This document shows, piece by piece, positions 28,109-36,948 of a stretch of 55,895 nucleotides of DNA; position 1 is the stretch's first letter, and the number at the start of each line of letters is the position of its first letter. The DNA comes from Salinarimonas sp. (lineage in GTDB: Bacteria; Pseudomonadota; Alphaproteobacteria; Rhizobiales; Beijerinckiaceae). Position numbers and translations under genes: made by a program. The notes beneath the pieces are model-generated. The model was not told where the DNA came from and did not search any database. It worked only from the letters and a program-made list of their open reading frames with translations. The DNA is taken from positions 1 through 55,895 of the forward strand of contig JAFIEI010000023.1 of NCBI GenBank assembly GCA_020832565.1, read 5' to 3'.

Positions 28109-28567
28109 ATGACGGCAGACACCATGAGCGATGAACTGGAACAGGTCGACGATACACCGGCGCCCGGTGTCACGAGAGAGCATATCGAATGTCGGGTCGA
28201 TGAATGGAGGCAGCGGCTCCATGACCTGTTTTCCGACGTCGAAATCTGGGCGCGCGCCCGGGGCTGGCGGGTCGACGATAGCGGGCGGGTCCCTATGCAT
28301 GAGCAACTTATGCGGCAATTCGATATGCCCGCCACCGATCAACCGATCCTGCGCCTTGAAGGTGAACACGGCTACGCCCTTTTCAAGCCGAAAGCACTGT
28401 GGGTTATCGGTGCAAATGGCCGTGTGGATCTCTTCACCTCACGGGGAGCCTTCAATATCGTCGACTTGGCCGAGGCTGGGGAGGCGCCGCGATGGACGGT
28501 TTTTGGTGGAAACAAGAGCCCTAACGGGGCTAGCTTCTCACCGACCTTGCTTGAGAGCCTCATCTGA
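28109..28567 (+). CDS. hypothetical protein, first gene of HEPN cassette
   Basis: I do not recognise a named family. The 152-residue soluble protein has an N-terminal helical half (DEWRQRLHDLFSDVEIWARA), a central MHEQLMRQFDMPATDQPILR, then a beta-rich half (ALWVIGANGRVDLFTSRGAF, NIVDLAEAGEAPRWTVF). There is no signal peptide or catalytic motif. Two in-frame ATGs five codons apart could serve as starts. The next gene starts 1 nt after its stop, so the two are strongly coupled. By position it could be an antitoxin or regulatory partner of the HEPN-motif protein; this is inference. Confidence 0.75.
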   Translation: MTADTMSDELEQVDDTPAPGVTREHIECRVDEWRQRLHDLFSDVEIWARARGWRVDDSGRVPMHEQLMRQFDMPATDQPILRLEGEHGYALFKPKALWVIGANGRVDLFTSRGAFNIVDLAEAGEAPRWTVFGGNKSPNGASFSPTLLESLI

Positions 28568-28568
28568 G

Positions 28569-29024
28569 ATGGAGAAACTCGCTGAAATCAAGGCGACCTA
28601 TGATTGGCTGCTCTCGCTCTACGACGCCGAGGTCGAGCAGATGGTGCGCGACAACGATATCGCAGGTATCGACCGCGCCGAGGCGCGCCGTGATGTTTTC
28701 GAACGCGGTTTCTTTGTCTTGTTGTTCGCGCAATTCGAAAAGGCCGTGACCGAGACATTCGAGGATGCTTCGCGCGCGAGGGGGGCAAGCCCGGATTGGG
28801 GCCGGAGACGAGGTTGGGATGCGGTATCCGCTCTGGGTAAGCGAATTCCGTTCGAGGCGAAACTCGCCATGGTAATGGATCGGCAATCGCCATCCTTCGG
28901 AAAGATCATCGCTACCTATGGGACGCGAAACCACTGTGCCCATGGCGGCACGACCAACCCCGTCGGCTCGATCATGGCTCTCGAAGCGGATCTCTACCGG
29001 TGGCAAGGGGAACTACGCAGATGA
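28569..29024 (+). CDS. HEPN-like protein with RNxxxH motif, putative RNase
   Basis: This 151-residue all-helical protein contains R120-N-H-C-A-H125 (TYGTRNHCAHGGTT), the RX4H motif of HEPN domains, many of which are metal-independent RNases in toxin-antitoxin and defence systems. An earlier helix has acidic residues (FAQFEKAVTETFEDASRARG), consistent with the fold. It is similar in style to MAE_28990/MAE_18760-like HEPN proteins, from memory. The ATG is 1 nt after the previous stop. No nucleotidyltransferase (MNT) partner is present, so it would not be a standard HEPN/MNT pair. A non-toxic HEPN role remains possible. Confidence 0.72.
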   Translation: MEKLAEIKATYDWLLSLYDAEVEQMVRDNDIAGIDRAEARRDVFERGFFVLLFAQFEKAVTETFEDASRARGASPDWGRRRGWDAVSALGKRIPFEAKLAMVMDRQSPSFGKIIATYGTRNHCAHGGTTNPVGSIMALEADLYRWQGELRR

Positions 29025-29072
29025 CGGAGAGCGCGCGGCTTAGCGTTCCTAATCTCGCTCAAACCTGCCCCA

Positions 29073-30578
29073 TTAAACCCGTGCCAGCGGCGTATCCTCC
29101 GGCAGGTCGTCCAGCGGCCAGACCGGGCGGCGGATCTTCTCGTAGGTGAAGCGCGTATAGACCGGCGAGCAGAGCGACCCGGAATCCGCCACGATCACCT
29201 TGCGGGAGATCGGTTCGAAGGCGGCGCGGAAATGGTGGGAGCTCTTCACCGCGACGACGTTGCGGGTGCGCGGATCGATGCCCTGGCTGAGAAAGGCCTG
29301 CAGATCGGTCGTCTGCATGCGGTTGGTGCAAACGATCACGTCGATGCCGCCGATGCCGAGCACCATGGTCGGCCCCATCGAGATCGCCACCCCGGCCCAC
29401 ATCGGCCCGTCATGTACGAAATCGCCCCCGGAGAGATGGCGCACCACGCCCTCGCAGGCGATCGGCGGGCCGAAATGCGGATCCGTATGGCCGCCGAGAT
29501 CGACCGTGATCGTCGCGCCGATCCCCGCCGCGCGGCCCTTCGCCACCGCCTCCGGGTCGACGATGGAGCAAAAGGCGGCGTTATCGATGCCCGCTTCGAT
29601 CATGGCGCGCAGGAGGTTCGTCGTATCGGCATAACCGCCGCCGCCGGGATTATCGGTGGAATCGGCGATGACCAGCGGCTTGTCGCCGGGTTTGCCGGCC
29701 TTGGCCTCGGCCATGGCCTCGTCGAGAGGCAGGTAGCGCACGGTGGTGTCAGCGCGCGTCTTCCAGATATAGGCGATCATGTCCTGCAGGATCGCACGGG
29801 CGCGCTCGGCCTTCGCCGGATCGTGGCTGACGGCGACGGCGGGGCCGGTAAAGGCGACGTCGGACCAGCCGAAGCCGCATTGCACGCTGACGACATGGAT
29901 GCCGTCCTCCTGCTCGAACCGGCGCGCCATCGCCTCGAGCTCGGCCATCGGTCCCGATTGCGTGCGCCCGTGATTGCAGCCGTCGAGGGCGGGCGGGCGC
30001 GCCACGGTGCAGGTCGATCTGATCCGCCCGTGCATGACGTCGTCGACGAGCCGCGCCGCGTCGCGCCCGCGCTCATACTGATCGATATGCGGATAGGTGT
30101 GGTAGGCGATGATGAAATCGGCGTTTTCCGCCATGCGGTCGCTGACATTGGCATGCAGATCGAGGGTGAGCGCGATCGGGACATCCGGGCCGAGCGCGGC
30201 GCGCAGTTCTGCGAGCAGCGCGCCCTCCGCGTCGTCTTCCGTTTCCGTCACCATGGCGCCATGCATGGCGAGGCAGACGCCGTCGATCGGGGCGTTTTCG
30301 CGCAAGGCATCGAGCACAGCACCCTTGAGCATCTCCCAGGTCGGCCCCGTGACCTTGCCGGAGGGCGTCGCGTTGGCGGCGATCGCGGGGAGGGGCTCCC
30401 AGCCGTATTCCGATGCCGCATCGATGAAGCCGCCGAGTTCGGTCGCCGTGTCCTTGAATTGCGTCAGGATCGGCGCGCCCCTGACCAGATAGCGTCGACG
30501 ATAGGCCTCCTCGTTCGTGGGCAGGATCGAGAAGGTGTTGGTCTCGTGCATGATCTGGGCGAGCAGGACGCGTTTCAT
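29073..30578 (-). CDS. M81-family metallopeptidase (MlrC-like)
   Basis: This 501-residue protein belongs to the M81/MlrC (microcystin-degradation C) family of zinc peptidases or related hydrolases. It starts MKRVLLAQIMHETNTFSILP, where the HE pair is a presumed metal ligand, and has LDLHANVSDRMAENADFII, YHTYPHIDQYERG and DSTDNPGGGGYADTTN. Most relatives have no link to microcystin and their substrate is unknown. I chose the family-start ATG; the frame stays open another 33 codons upstream. The gene converges with the HEPN cassette 48 bp away and is divergent from the CysQ-like gene. Confidence 0.9.
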   Translation of the reverse strand: MKRVLLAQIMHETNTFSILPTNEEAYRRRYLVRGAPILTQFKDTATELGGFIDAASEYGWEPLPAIAANATPSGKVTGPTWEMLKGAVLDALRENAPIDGVCLAMHGAMVTETEDDAEGALLAELRAALGPDVPIALTLDLHANVSDRMAENADFIIAYHTYPHIDQYERGRDAARLVDDVMHGRIRSTCTVARPPALDGCNHGRTQSGPMAELEAMARRFEQEDGIHVVSVQCGFGWSDVAFTGPAVAVSHDPAKAERARAILQDMIAYIWKTRADTTVRYLPLDEAMAEAKAGKPGDKPLVIADSTDNPGGGGYADTTNLLRAMIEAGIDNAAFCSIVDPEAVAKGRAAGIGATITVDLGGHTDPHFGPPIACEGVVRHLSGGDFVHDGPMWAGVAISMGPTMVLGIGGIDVIVCTNRMQTTDLQAFLSQGIDPRTRNVVAVKSSHHFRAAFEPISRKVIVADSGSLCSPVYTRFTYEKIRRPVWPLDDLPEDTPLARV

Positions 30579-30901
30579 TGTATTCCCCGATGGTCGGCTG
30601 TGATAGCTGCATTCTGCCGCGCCCGAGCGCGACCGGGACAGGGGCTTTCCAGCGCATGGCGATGGGTGTCGGATCACGACGCCACGCCGAATTCCGGCAT
30701 GCGCCGATGGCGCGCCTTGTAACCCGGCATGCGGTGCTCTATCTGCCGATCACCGAATGCGGCTCGATCTGTCTGCGCAATCGCGGGCGAAGTTTGATGT
30801 GGGAAAGCCGGTTCGCGGCCTGCGGCGGGGCGTTTTGCTCATCCTTTTTTAGCCGAATCAGCTTATGGCTCATTCTTTGTGACTTCGGTGCTCGGAAACT
30901 C
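30579..30901. other. divergent intergenic region between M81 and CysQ-like genes
   Basis: The CysQ-like frame is open throughout this gap, but the translation is cysteine- and serine-rich low-complexity and unlike the family, so I take it as non-coding. A T-run (30845-30850) followed by AGCCGAATCAGCTTATGGCT lies near the right end. No clear promoter or terminator can be called. Confidence 0.35.
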
Positions 30902-31738
30902 ATGGTGCTTTCGACAGATCATAGTGTTCCTTCTTTCATGCCGCTCGCGGATCCCCTGCGCGAGGCGGCGCGGGAGGCCGGCGCGATCGCGCAGCGCTAT
31001 TTCCGCCCAGGCGAGAAGACCAGCGCGCGGATCTGGGCCAAGGATGGCGGTTCGCCCGTGACCGAGGCGGATGTCTCCGTCGATGCCTTCCTCAAGATCC
31101 GGCTGTCACAGTTGCTGCCCGAGGCGGCGTGGCTGTCGGAGGAGACTGCGGATAATCATCAGCGCATCGGTGCCCGGCTGGTATGGATCGTCGATCCGAT
31201 CGACGGAACCCGCGCTTTCCTCTCCGGGCATCACGACTGGTCGGTCGCCATCGCGCTCCTTCTCGACGACAAGCCTGTCCTCGGCGTGGTGCACGCGCCC
31301 GCGCTCGATACGCTTTATGAGGCGCAGGCGGGAACCGGTGCGCGCGCCAATGGTGCGGCAATCGGTGTCTCGGCGCGCAGCGATCTGCGCAAAGCCGGGA
31401 TATCCGGCCCGCAGCCCATGATCGATGCGGCAATGCGGCGTGTCGGCGGGATGACGGCGCTGGCCAAGGTCCCATCACTCGCGCTGCGCCTGGCGCGGGT
31501 GGCTGCCGGTGATATCGATGTGGCGCTCGTATCGCGCAATGCCCGCGACTGGGATCTGGCCGCGGCCGATCTGATCGTGCGTGAAGCAGGTGGCCGCGTC
31601 TCCGATCTCGCCGGCAGCGCACCACGATACAATGCCGCGGATCCCGTCCACGGCGAACTGGTTGCGGCTTCATCGATCTTGCATCCGAGGCTGATTGAGG
31701 CCATGACGGGGACCGCTGAACAAAGCCGTGCGGTCTGA
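30902..31738 (+). CDS. cysQ: inositol monophosphatase-family protein, CysQ-like 3'(2'),5'-bisphosphate nucleotidase
   Basis: The family hydrolyses phosphate monoesters such as PAP with Mg2+. Motifs are the acidic LPEAAWLSEETADN site, WIVDPIDGTRAFLSGHHDWS, and RDWDLAAADLIVREAGGRVS. These give the metal-binding residues. The DUF4170-acyltransferase-waaA-lpxK neighbours match what is remembered for cysQ in rhizobial genomes. Start is uncertain: an ATG 12 codons downstream (MPLADPLREAAREAGAIAQR) is as likely, because neither has a strong ribosome-binding site. Inositol or histidinol phosphatase activity cannot be excluded. Confidence 0.82.
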   Translation: MVLSTDHSVPSFMPLADPLREAAREAGAIAQRYFRPGEKTSARIWAKDGGSPVTEADVSVDAFLKIRLSQLLPEAAWLSEETADNHQRIGARLVWIVDPIDGTRAFLSGHHDWSVAIALLLDDKPVLGVVHAPALDTLYEAQAGTGARANGAAIGVSARSDLRKAGISGPQPMIDAAMRRVGGMTALAKVPSLALRLARVAAGDIDVALVSRNARDWDLAAADLIVREAGGRVSDLAGSAPRYNAADPVHGELVAASSILHPRLIEAMTGTAEQSRAV

Positions 31739-31796
31739 GCACCTGCGGCCAACGGAATCGCGGCCCTTTTCGGCCCGGAAATGCGTGGATCGACAC

Positions 31797-32036
31797 ATGA
31801 GCGAAGTCACGACGACCAAGAAGCAATTGCTCCATCTCGTCTTCGGCGGAGAGCTGACGGGCGTGGAAGAGGTGCAGTTCCACAATCTCGACGAGCTCGA
31901 TATCGTCGGCATCTTCCCCGATTACGCCAGCGCTTATGCCGCCTGGAAAGCGAAGGCGCAGTCGACCGTGGACAATGCGCAGATGCGTTATTTCATCGTG
32001 CATCTGCATCGCCTGCTCGATCCGCCGCAGCCCTGA
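31797..32036 (+). CDS. DUF4170 protein
   Basis: This 79-residue protein contains LHLVFGGELTGVEEVQFHNL, then LDIVGIFPDYASAYAAWKAK and QMRYFIVHLHRLLDP, the DUF4170 layout. It is common in alphaproteobacteria next to cysQ and the acyltransferase/waaA cluster; its role is unknown to me. The internal ATG matches the family start; an earlier one would overlap the CysQ-like gene. The next gene's ATG lies 17 bp downstream. Confidence 0.85.
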   Translation: MSEVTTTKKQLLHLVFGGELTGVEEVQFHNLDELDIVGIFPDYASAYAAWKAKAQSTVDNAQMRYFIVHLHRLLDPPQP

Positions 32037-32053
32037 GCGGAGCGGCGGCGGCG

Positions 32054-32800
32054 ATGTCATTGCTGAAACGGATCGGACGTTCTCGCCCGGTGCAGGAGGC
32101 TGCGGGCTTTCTGCTCGCGCTCTATCTGCGCCTTGTGCGGCGCACGAACCGATTCGTGGTCGAGCCGGGCGACGCTTATGACAGGATCGGCCCGCAAATG
32201 CCGGTCATCGCCGCGATGTGGCACGGGCAGCATTTCATGATTCACTACGCCAAACGCCCGCAGGACAAGGCGGCGAGCCTCGTCTCGCGCTCCGGCGACG
32301 GCGAGCTCAATGCGATCGCCCTACGGCATCTGGGTATCCGTGCCATACGCGGCTCGGGGGATCGCGGACGCGGCAAACTGCGCGAAAAGGGCGGTGCGCA
32401 GGCACTGCGGGCCATGCTCAAGGCGCTCGAAGCCGGCGAGATGGTGGTGATGACGGCGGATGTGCCGAAGGTCGCGCGGCAGGCGGGGGAGGGGATCGTG
32501 ACCCTCGCGCGCCTCTCGGGCCGGCCCATCGTGCCGGTGGCGGTTGTAACCAGTCGCCGTTACGATTTCGACAGCTGGGACAAGGCGTCGATCGGCCTGC
32601 CTTTCGGGCGCGGCGCCATGGTGCTCGGCGAGCCCATCAGCGTGCCGCGTGAGCTCGATGCGCAAGGCGTCGAGCGCTGCCGCCGAGAGGTCGAGATCGC
32701 GCTCGACGCCGTCCATGCGCGCGCCTACGCGCTCGTGGGTGCGCGTGATCCGGGTGCGGATCTGCGCGCGGCCCACGATCCTGCGGCGGAGGCCTCGTGA
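32054..32800 (+). CDS. lysophospholipid acyltransferase-family protein (DUF374)
   Basis: This 248-residue protein belongs to the DUF374 branch of glycerol/lipid A acyltransferases. Motifs are the presumed catalytic AMWHGQHFMIHY (H-x4-H-like), SRSGDGELNAIALRHLG, RGSGDRGRGK and the TADVPKVARQAG equivalent of a PlsC block. The protein starts MSLLKRIGRSRPVQEAAGFL. It overlaps or abuts waaA at its stop and lies upstream of it, so a role in lipid A or phospholipid acylation is likely, with the exact acceptor unknown. Confidence 0.87.
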   Translation: MSLLKRIGRSRPVQEAAGFLLALYLRLVRRTNRFVVEPGDAYDRIGPQMPVIAAMWHGQHFMIHYAKRPQDKAASLVSRSGDGELNAIALRHLGIRAIRGSGDRGRGKLREKGGAQALRAMLKALEAGEMVVMTADVPKVARQAGEGIVTLARLSGRPIVPVAVVTSRRYDFDSWDKASIGLPFGRGAMVLGEPISVPRELDAQGVERCRREVEIALDAVHARAYALVGARDPGADLRAAHDPAAEAS

Positions 32801-34104
32801 TGCCCCCGCATTCCGCACCCCGTTTCCCGCTGCTCCTGCGCCTGTATCACTACGGCCTGGCCGCGCTCGAACCCGCTGCAGCCGGTGTGCTGCTGGCGCG
32901 CCGCCGCAAGGGCAAGGAAGATCCCGAGCGCATGCGCGAGCGGCGCGGGATTGCAGGCCGGGAGCGGCCCGAGGGCCATGTCGCCTGGCTGCACGGGGCG
33001 AGTATCGGCGAGACCATGGCGATCCTGCCGGTGATCGAGCGGCTCACGCGGCGGGGGGTGACGGTGCTTGTCACCTCCGGAACGCGCACATCGGCGGAGA
33101 TCATCGCCAAACGCCTGCCGCCGGGTGCGATTCATCAGTTCGTGCCCATCGACGTGCCACGCTACATGCGCCGTTTCCTCGATCACTGGCAGCCCGATCT
33201 TGCGCTCTTCGCCGAATCGGAAATCTGGCCCAACGCGATTCTGGCGCTGGAGCAGCGGGAGGTGCCGCTGATCCTGATCAACGGGCGTCTGTCCGAGCGC
33301 TCGTTCCGGCGCTGGTCGCGGGTGCCGCGCCTGGCCGAGGCGCTGCTGTCGCGGTTCTCGCTCTGCCTCGCCCAGGCCAAGCCCGATGCCGAGCGGCTGC
33401 AGCGGCTCGGTGCGCCGCGTGTCGGGGTCGCGGGCAATCTGAAATTCGATTCGCCGCCCCCTCCGGCAGATCCGCGCACGGTCGAGGCGCTCCAGGGCAT
33501 GATCGCAGGGCGCCCGGTCTGGGTCGCGGCGAGCACGCATCCGGGCGAGGAGGAGATGGTGGTGGCCATCCACCGGGCGCTGGCGCGCAAGTTCCCGAAG
33601 CTCATCACCATCATCGCCCCGCGCCATCCGCATCGCGGCGAGGCCATTGCCGAGATCGCGCGCGATTCCGCGCTCAATCCCGCACGGCGGGCGCTGGGCG
33701 AGCAGCCCGAACGCGAGACTGATTTCTACATCGCCGATACGGTCGGCGAACTCGGCCTTTTCTACCGGCTGACCCCGCTGGTCTTCGTCGGCGGTTCGCT
33801 GATCCCCCATGGCGGGCAGAATCCGATCGAGCCGGCAAAACTCGGCACCGCGATCCTGCACGGTCCGCATGTCCATAATTTCGAGGAGGTCTACGACGCC
33901 CTCGACGGCTCCGGCGGCGCGCTGCCCGTCGCCGATGCGCGCGCGCTCGCAGCCGCGCTGGAGGATCTCATCGCCGATACGGCGCTGACCCGGGAGATGG
34001 CGCGGGCGGGATACGAATCCGTACAATCGCTCGGCGGCGCCCTCGATCGCACCCTGCGCGCCGTCGAACCATTCATTCTCGACGTGAAGATGGAGCCGCG
34101 CTGA
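32800..34104 (+). CDS. waaA: 3-deoxy-D-manno-octulosonic acid (Kdo) transferase WaaA
   Basis: WaaA (KdtA) adds Kdo to lipid A precursor at the inner membrane. The 434-residue GT-B protein has LHGASIGETMAILPVIERL, LFAESEIWPNAILALEQREV, WVAASTHPGEEEM and VFVGGSLIPHGGQNPIEPAK, the sugar-nucleotide site. The ATG overlaps the preceding TGA stop by 1 nt, and a GTG one codon earlier is also possible. It overlaps lpxK by 1 nt (TGATG), so these three genes are one translational unit. Confidence 0.96.
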   Translation: MPPHSAPRFPLLLRLYHYGLAALEPAAAGVLLARRRKGKEDPERMRERRGIAGRERPEGHVAWLHGASIGETMAILPVIERLTRRGVTVLVTSGTRTSAEIIAKRLPPGAIHQFVPIDVPRYMRRFLDHWQPDLALFAESEIWPNAILALEQREVPLILINGRLSERSFRRWSRVPRLAEALLSRFSLCLAQAKPDAERLQRLGAPRVGVAGNLKFDSPPPPADPRTVEALQGMIAGRPVWVAASTHPGEEEMVVAIHRALARKFPKLITIIAPRHPHRGEAIAEIARDSALNPARRALGEQPERETDFYIADTVGELGLFYRLTPLVFVGGSLIPHGGQNPIEPAKLGTAILHGPHVHNFEEVYDALDGSGGALPVADARALAAALEDLIADTALTREMARAGYESVQSLGGALDRTLRAVEPFILDVKMEPR

Positions 34105-35087
34105 TGCGCGCCCCGGCCTTCTGGCAACGTGTTCCGCCGCATCCCTTCGCCCGCCTGCTCGCGCCGCTGGCCGCCTTGTACGGGCGTTTCGCGGGCTGGC
34201 GCATGGGACGGGTCGTGGAGCACTCAGCGCTGCCCGTGATCTGTGTCGGCAATTTCACCGTCGGTGGTACCGGCAAGACGCCCGTGGCGCTCGCCGTCGC
34301 GGCGCTGCTGGAAGAGGAGGGGGAGCGCCCCTGCTTCCTCACCCGGGGCCATGGCGGGAGCCTGCGCGGCCCGGTCGCTGTCGATCCCGCGACGCATGAT
34401 CACCGCGAGGCGGGCGATGAGCCGCTGCTTCTCGCGCGTGCTGCGCCCGTCATCGTCTCCGGGGATCGCCCCGCCGGGGCCAATCTGGCCGGGCAGACCG
34501 GTGCTACCGCCATCGTCATGGATGACGGATTTCAAAATCCGGCGCTCGGCAAGGATCTTTCCCTGCTCCTGGTCGATGGCGCCGTTGGCGTGATGAACGG
34601 CCTGTGCCTGCCCGCCGGCCCTTTGCGCGCACCCCTCGCGCGGCAATGGGAGCATGCGGATGCGCTCATTGTCATGGGGGAGGGCGCGCCCGGCGAGGTC
34701 CTTGCCGAGGATGCGCGCAAGCGCGGATTGCCCGTCTTCGAGGCGACGCTGGTTCCCGATCCGCAGGTGGTGGAGCGCCTGCGCGGCGGGCGCTACCTCG
34801 CTTTTGCGGGGATCGGCCGGCCCGCGAAATTCTTCGAGACGCTCGACCGGGCCGGGCTCGATGTAGCCGAGAGCCGGTCCTTTCCCGATCACCATGTCTA
34901 CCGCGAGCAGGAGATCGCCGAATTGCGCGCGCGGGCGCAGCGAGAGGGCCTGCGGCTGATCACCACCGAGAAAGATGCCGTGCGCCTCGGCGCGGCGGAG
35001 GATATCGAGGTTCTGCCGGTGACGGCCCGGATCGCGGAGAATGCCGCACTGGTACCACTGCTGAGACGCGCCCTGCGCGCGCCATGA
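34104..35087 (+). CDS. lpxK: tetraacyldisaccharide 4'-kinase LpxK
   Basis: LpxK phosphorylates the 4' position of the lipid A disaccharide. The 327-residue protein shows the P-loop in VGNFTVGGTGKTPVALAVAA, the RGHGGSLRGPVAVDPATHDH region, DDGFQNPALGKD with the Asp-Asp pair, and FAGIGRPAKFFETLDRAGLD. It starts inside the waaA stop codon. It ends 27 bp before the convergent ccmG, and together with waaA and the acyltransferase it forms the lipid A part of this window. Confidence 0.96.
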   Translation: MRAPAFWQRVPPHPFARLLAPLAALYGRFAGWRMGRVVEHSALPVICVGNFTVGGTGKTPVALAVAALLEEEGERPCFLTRGHGGSLRGPVAVDPATHDHREAGDEPLLLARAAPVIVSGDRPAGANLAGQTGATAIVMDDGFQNPALGKDLSLLLVDGAVGVMNGLCLPAGPLRAPLARQWEHADALIVMGEGAPGEVLAEDARKRGLPVFEATLVPDPQVVERLRGGRYLAFAGIGRPAKFFETLDRAGLDVAESRSFPDHHVYREQEIAELRARAQREGLRLITTEKDAVRLGAAEDIEVLPVTARIAENAALVPLLRRALRAP

Positions 35088-35114
35088 GCATGCCGGCAGC
35101 GCCTTCTCCGGCAG

Positions 35115-35822
35115 TCAGCGCGAAGCGGTGGTTGTGGCACCGGGTGCATTCTCGGCGCCCTCGACCGGTGTCTTGGCCGCATTTACCTGCTCACGGAAAC
35201 CCTCGACCTGATTGGGCATGATCGGCCCGATATGCTTGTAGCGGATGATGCCCTGGGCATCGACGATGAAGGTCTCGGGCACGCCGTAGACGCCCCAATC
35301 GATCGCCGAGCGACCACTTTCGTCGACGCCGACCTTGTCGAAGGGATTGCCCAGCGCGCCGAGGAAGCGCCGCGCGTTTTCCGGGCGATCCTTGTAGTTG
35401 ATGCCGAGCATCCGCACTTCGGGATCGGATGCGAGCTCCATCAGGGCCGGGTGTTCGTCGCGGCAGGGCACGCACCATGAGGCCCAGACATTGACGATGC
35501 TCACGCGTGCCCCGTCTTCGCCCGAGAGCGGCAGGTCGGCCTGCGCAAATCCGGGAATCGGCTCGCCGGCGCGGCGCAGCCCTTCGAGGGGGGCGAGGGT
35601 GAATTCCGGCGCCGGGCGGTTGAGCATGACGGAGGGAACCAGCGAAGGGTCCCCGCCGTACAGACGTACGAAGAAGACGCCGGAGACGCCGAGCAGGATC
35701 ACCACGGGCAGAATATGGATAAAGCGGATCCGCGGACGGTCGGGCGTGCGCTTCGCCGGCTGATCCGCCTGCCCCTGTCCGATGCTCTCTTTGCCTGCTT
35801 CGTTCCTGCGTTCCTCGCTCAT
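35115..35822 (-). CDS. ccmG: cytochrome c maturation thioredoxin CcmG/DsbE
   Basis: CcmG keeps apocytochrome c cysteines reduced in the periplasm. The 235-residue protein has one N-terminal membrane anchor (IHILPVVILLGVSGVFFV) and a thioredoxin domain with the WCVPC active site in NVWASWCVPCRDEHPALME. GVYGVPETFIVDAQGII is the cis-Pro region of CcmG proteins. The start overlaps the ccmD stop (ATGA). The C-terminal tail is Ala/Thr-rich. Confidence 0.95.
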   Translation of the reverse strand: MSEERRNEAGKESIGQGQADQPAKRTPDRPRIRFIHILPVVILLGVSGVFFVRLYGGDPSLVPSVMLNRPAPEFTLAPLEGLRRAGEPIPGFAQADLPLSGEDGARVSIVNVWASWCVPCRDEHPALMELASDPEVRMLGINYKDRPENARRFLGALGNPFDKVGVDESGRSAIDWGVYGVPETFIVDAQGIIRYKHIGPIMPNQVEGFREQVNAAKTPVEGAENAPGATTTASR

Positions 35823-35977
35823 TGATCCTGCTTCCGTTGCGGGCGGCGGGTTTCATGCTCGGCCAGTTGGCGCCGCTGGATTCGCTGGTCGATCAGCAGA
35901 TAGAGCCCGAGTCCCCCGATGATGGCGACGAAGGCGGCGTAGGAGCCGATGATGAAGGGGGCGTACTGATCGAACAT
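35819..35977 (-). CDS. ccmD: heme exporter protein CcmD
   Basis: This 52-residue protein was read directly from the minus strand: MFDQYAPFIIGSYAAFVAII, then a short helix end and basic tail. CcmD is a small single-span protein that helps release holo-CcmE from the CcmABC complex. The size, the Y-A-x-F-I-I-G-S-Y-A start and the position between ccmC and ccmG fit. Start and stop are consistent with an ATGA overlap with ccmG. It is too short to stand out otherwise. Confidence 0.9.
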   Translation of the reverse strand: MFDQYAPFIIGSYAAFVAIIGGLGLYLLIDQRIQRRQLAEHETRRPQRKQDQ

Positions 35978-35995
35978 GGCGATTTCGCGGATGCC

Positions 35996-36739
35996 TCAGG
36001 CTGCGGCGCGGCTGTCGAGCCGCTCGGCTTCGAGGATGTTCAGCGTGCGGATACGCCGGCGCATCAGCTCGGTGCGCATGGCATAGGCATGCATGGTGAT
36101 TGCCAGCAGCGCGAAGGCGAGCCCCATCACGAGCAGCGGGTAGAGCATTGCGGGATAGATCGTCGGCCCGTCCATGCGGAAGACCGAAGCCGGCTGGTGG
36201 AGGGTGTTCCACCAGTCGACGGAGAATCGGATGATCGGCAGGTTGAGCGCCCCGACCAGCGTGAGGATCGACACGGCGCGTGCGGCGCGCCCCGGATCGT
36301 CGATCGCGCGCCACAGCGCCATGATGCCGGCATAGACGAGAAAGAGCACCAGCACCGAGGTCAGCCGCGCATCCCAGACCCAGTAGGTCCCCCACATCGG
36401 CTTGCCCCACAGCGCCCCGGTGATCAGGCAGACCAGCGTGAAGGCGGCGCCAAGCGGCGCGGCCGCCTTCTGCGAGACGTCGGCCAGCGGATGGCGCCAG
36501 ACGAGGGTGCCGATCGCGGAGATGCTCATCATCGTATAGAGGAACAACGCCATCCAGGCCGAGGGCACGTGGATATACATGATGCGGATGGTCTCGCCCT
36601 GCTGGTAGTCGGGCGGGGCCATGAAGAAGCTCATATAGAGGCCGGTTGCGAAGACGAGCACGGTCGCGCCGGCGAACCACGGCAGCAGGCGGCCCGACCA
36701 GCGCATGAAGAAACCGGGATTTGCGAGTTTCGTCCACAT
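35996..36739 (-). CDS. ccmC: heme exporter/haem-handling membrane protein CcmC
   Basis: CcmC binds haem and loads it onto CcmE. The 247-residue protein is polytopic and has the tryptophan-rich haem-handling loop GTYWVWDARLTSVLVLFLVY (WWD family). Conserved histidines are in YIHVPSAWMALFLY and NTLHQPAS. It is the first visible gene of a ccmC-ccmD-ccmG string. ccmA and ccmB, which often precede it, are not here: the next gene upstream is divergent leuD, 209 bp away. Confidence 0.95.
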   Translation of the reverse strand: MWTKLANPGFFMRWSGRLLPWFAGATVLVFATGLYMSFFMAPPDYQQGETIRIMYIHVPSAWMALFLYTMMSISAIGTLVWRHPLADVSQKAAAPLGAAFTLVCLITGALWGKPMWGTYWVWDARLTSVLVLFLVYAGIMALWRAIDDPGRAARAVSILTLVGALNLPIIRFSVDWWNTLHQPASVFRMDGPTIYPAMLYPLLVMGLAFALLAITMHAYAMRTELMRRRIRTLNILEAERLDSRAAA

Positions 36740-36948
36740 GATACGCCACCATTAGACGCGCGCGCGTCGCTTCGCAATCCAAACCGGAGCGGCTACGAGG
36801 TCGCACGGTCGGGTGACATGCGATTCGGCGCCGAGGATTGCGCAAGCATGCGGCTTTTTTTCGTCGCCCGGCTCTGCTAAGAGCCTCCACAAGCCGCCGG
36901 CGCCAGGCGCCGGCTCGTCTTCGCTCTTGTGATCGAACGGTTTCGGAT

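Noticed and set aside
29232-30722. 496-codon plus-strand frame opposite the M81 gene
   Set aside because: Its translation is low-complexity and the minus-strand gene has a clear MlrC family match.
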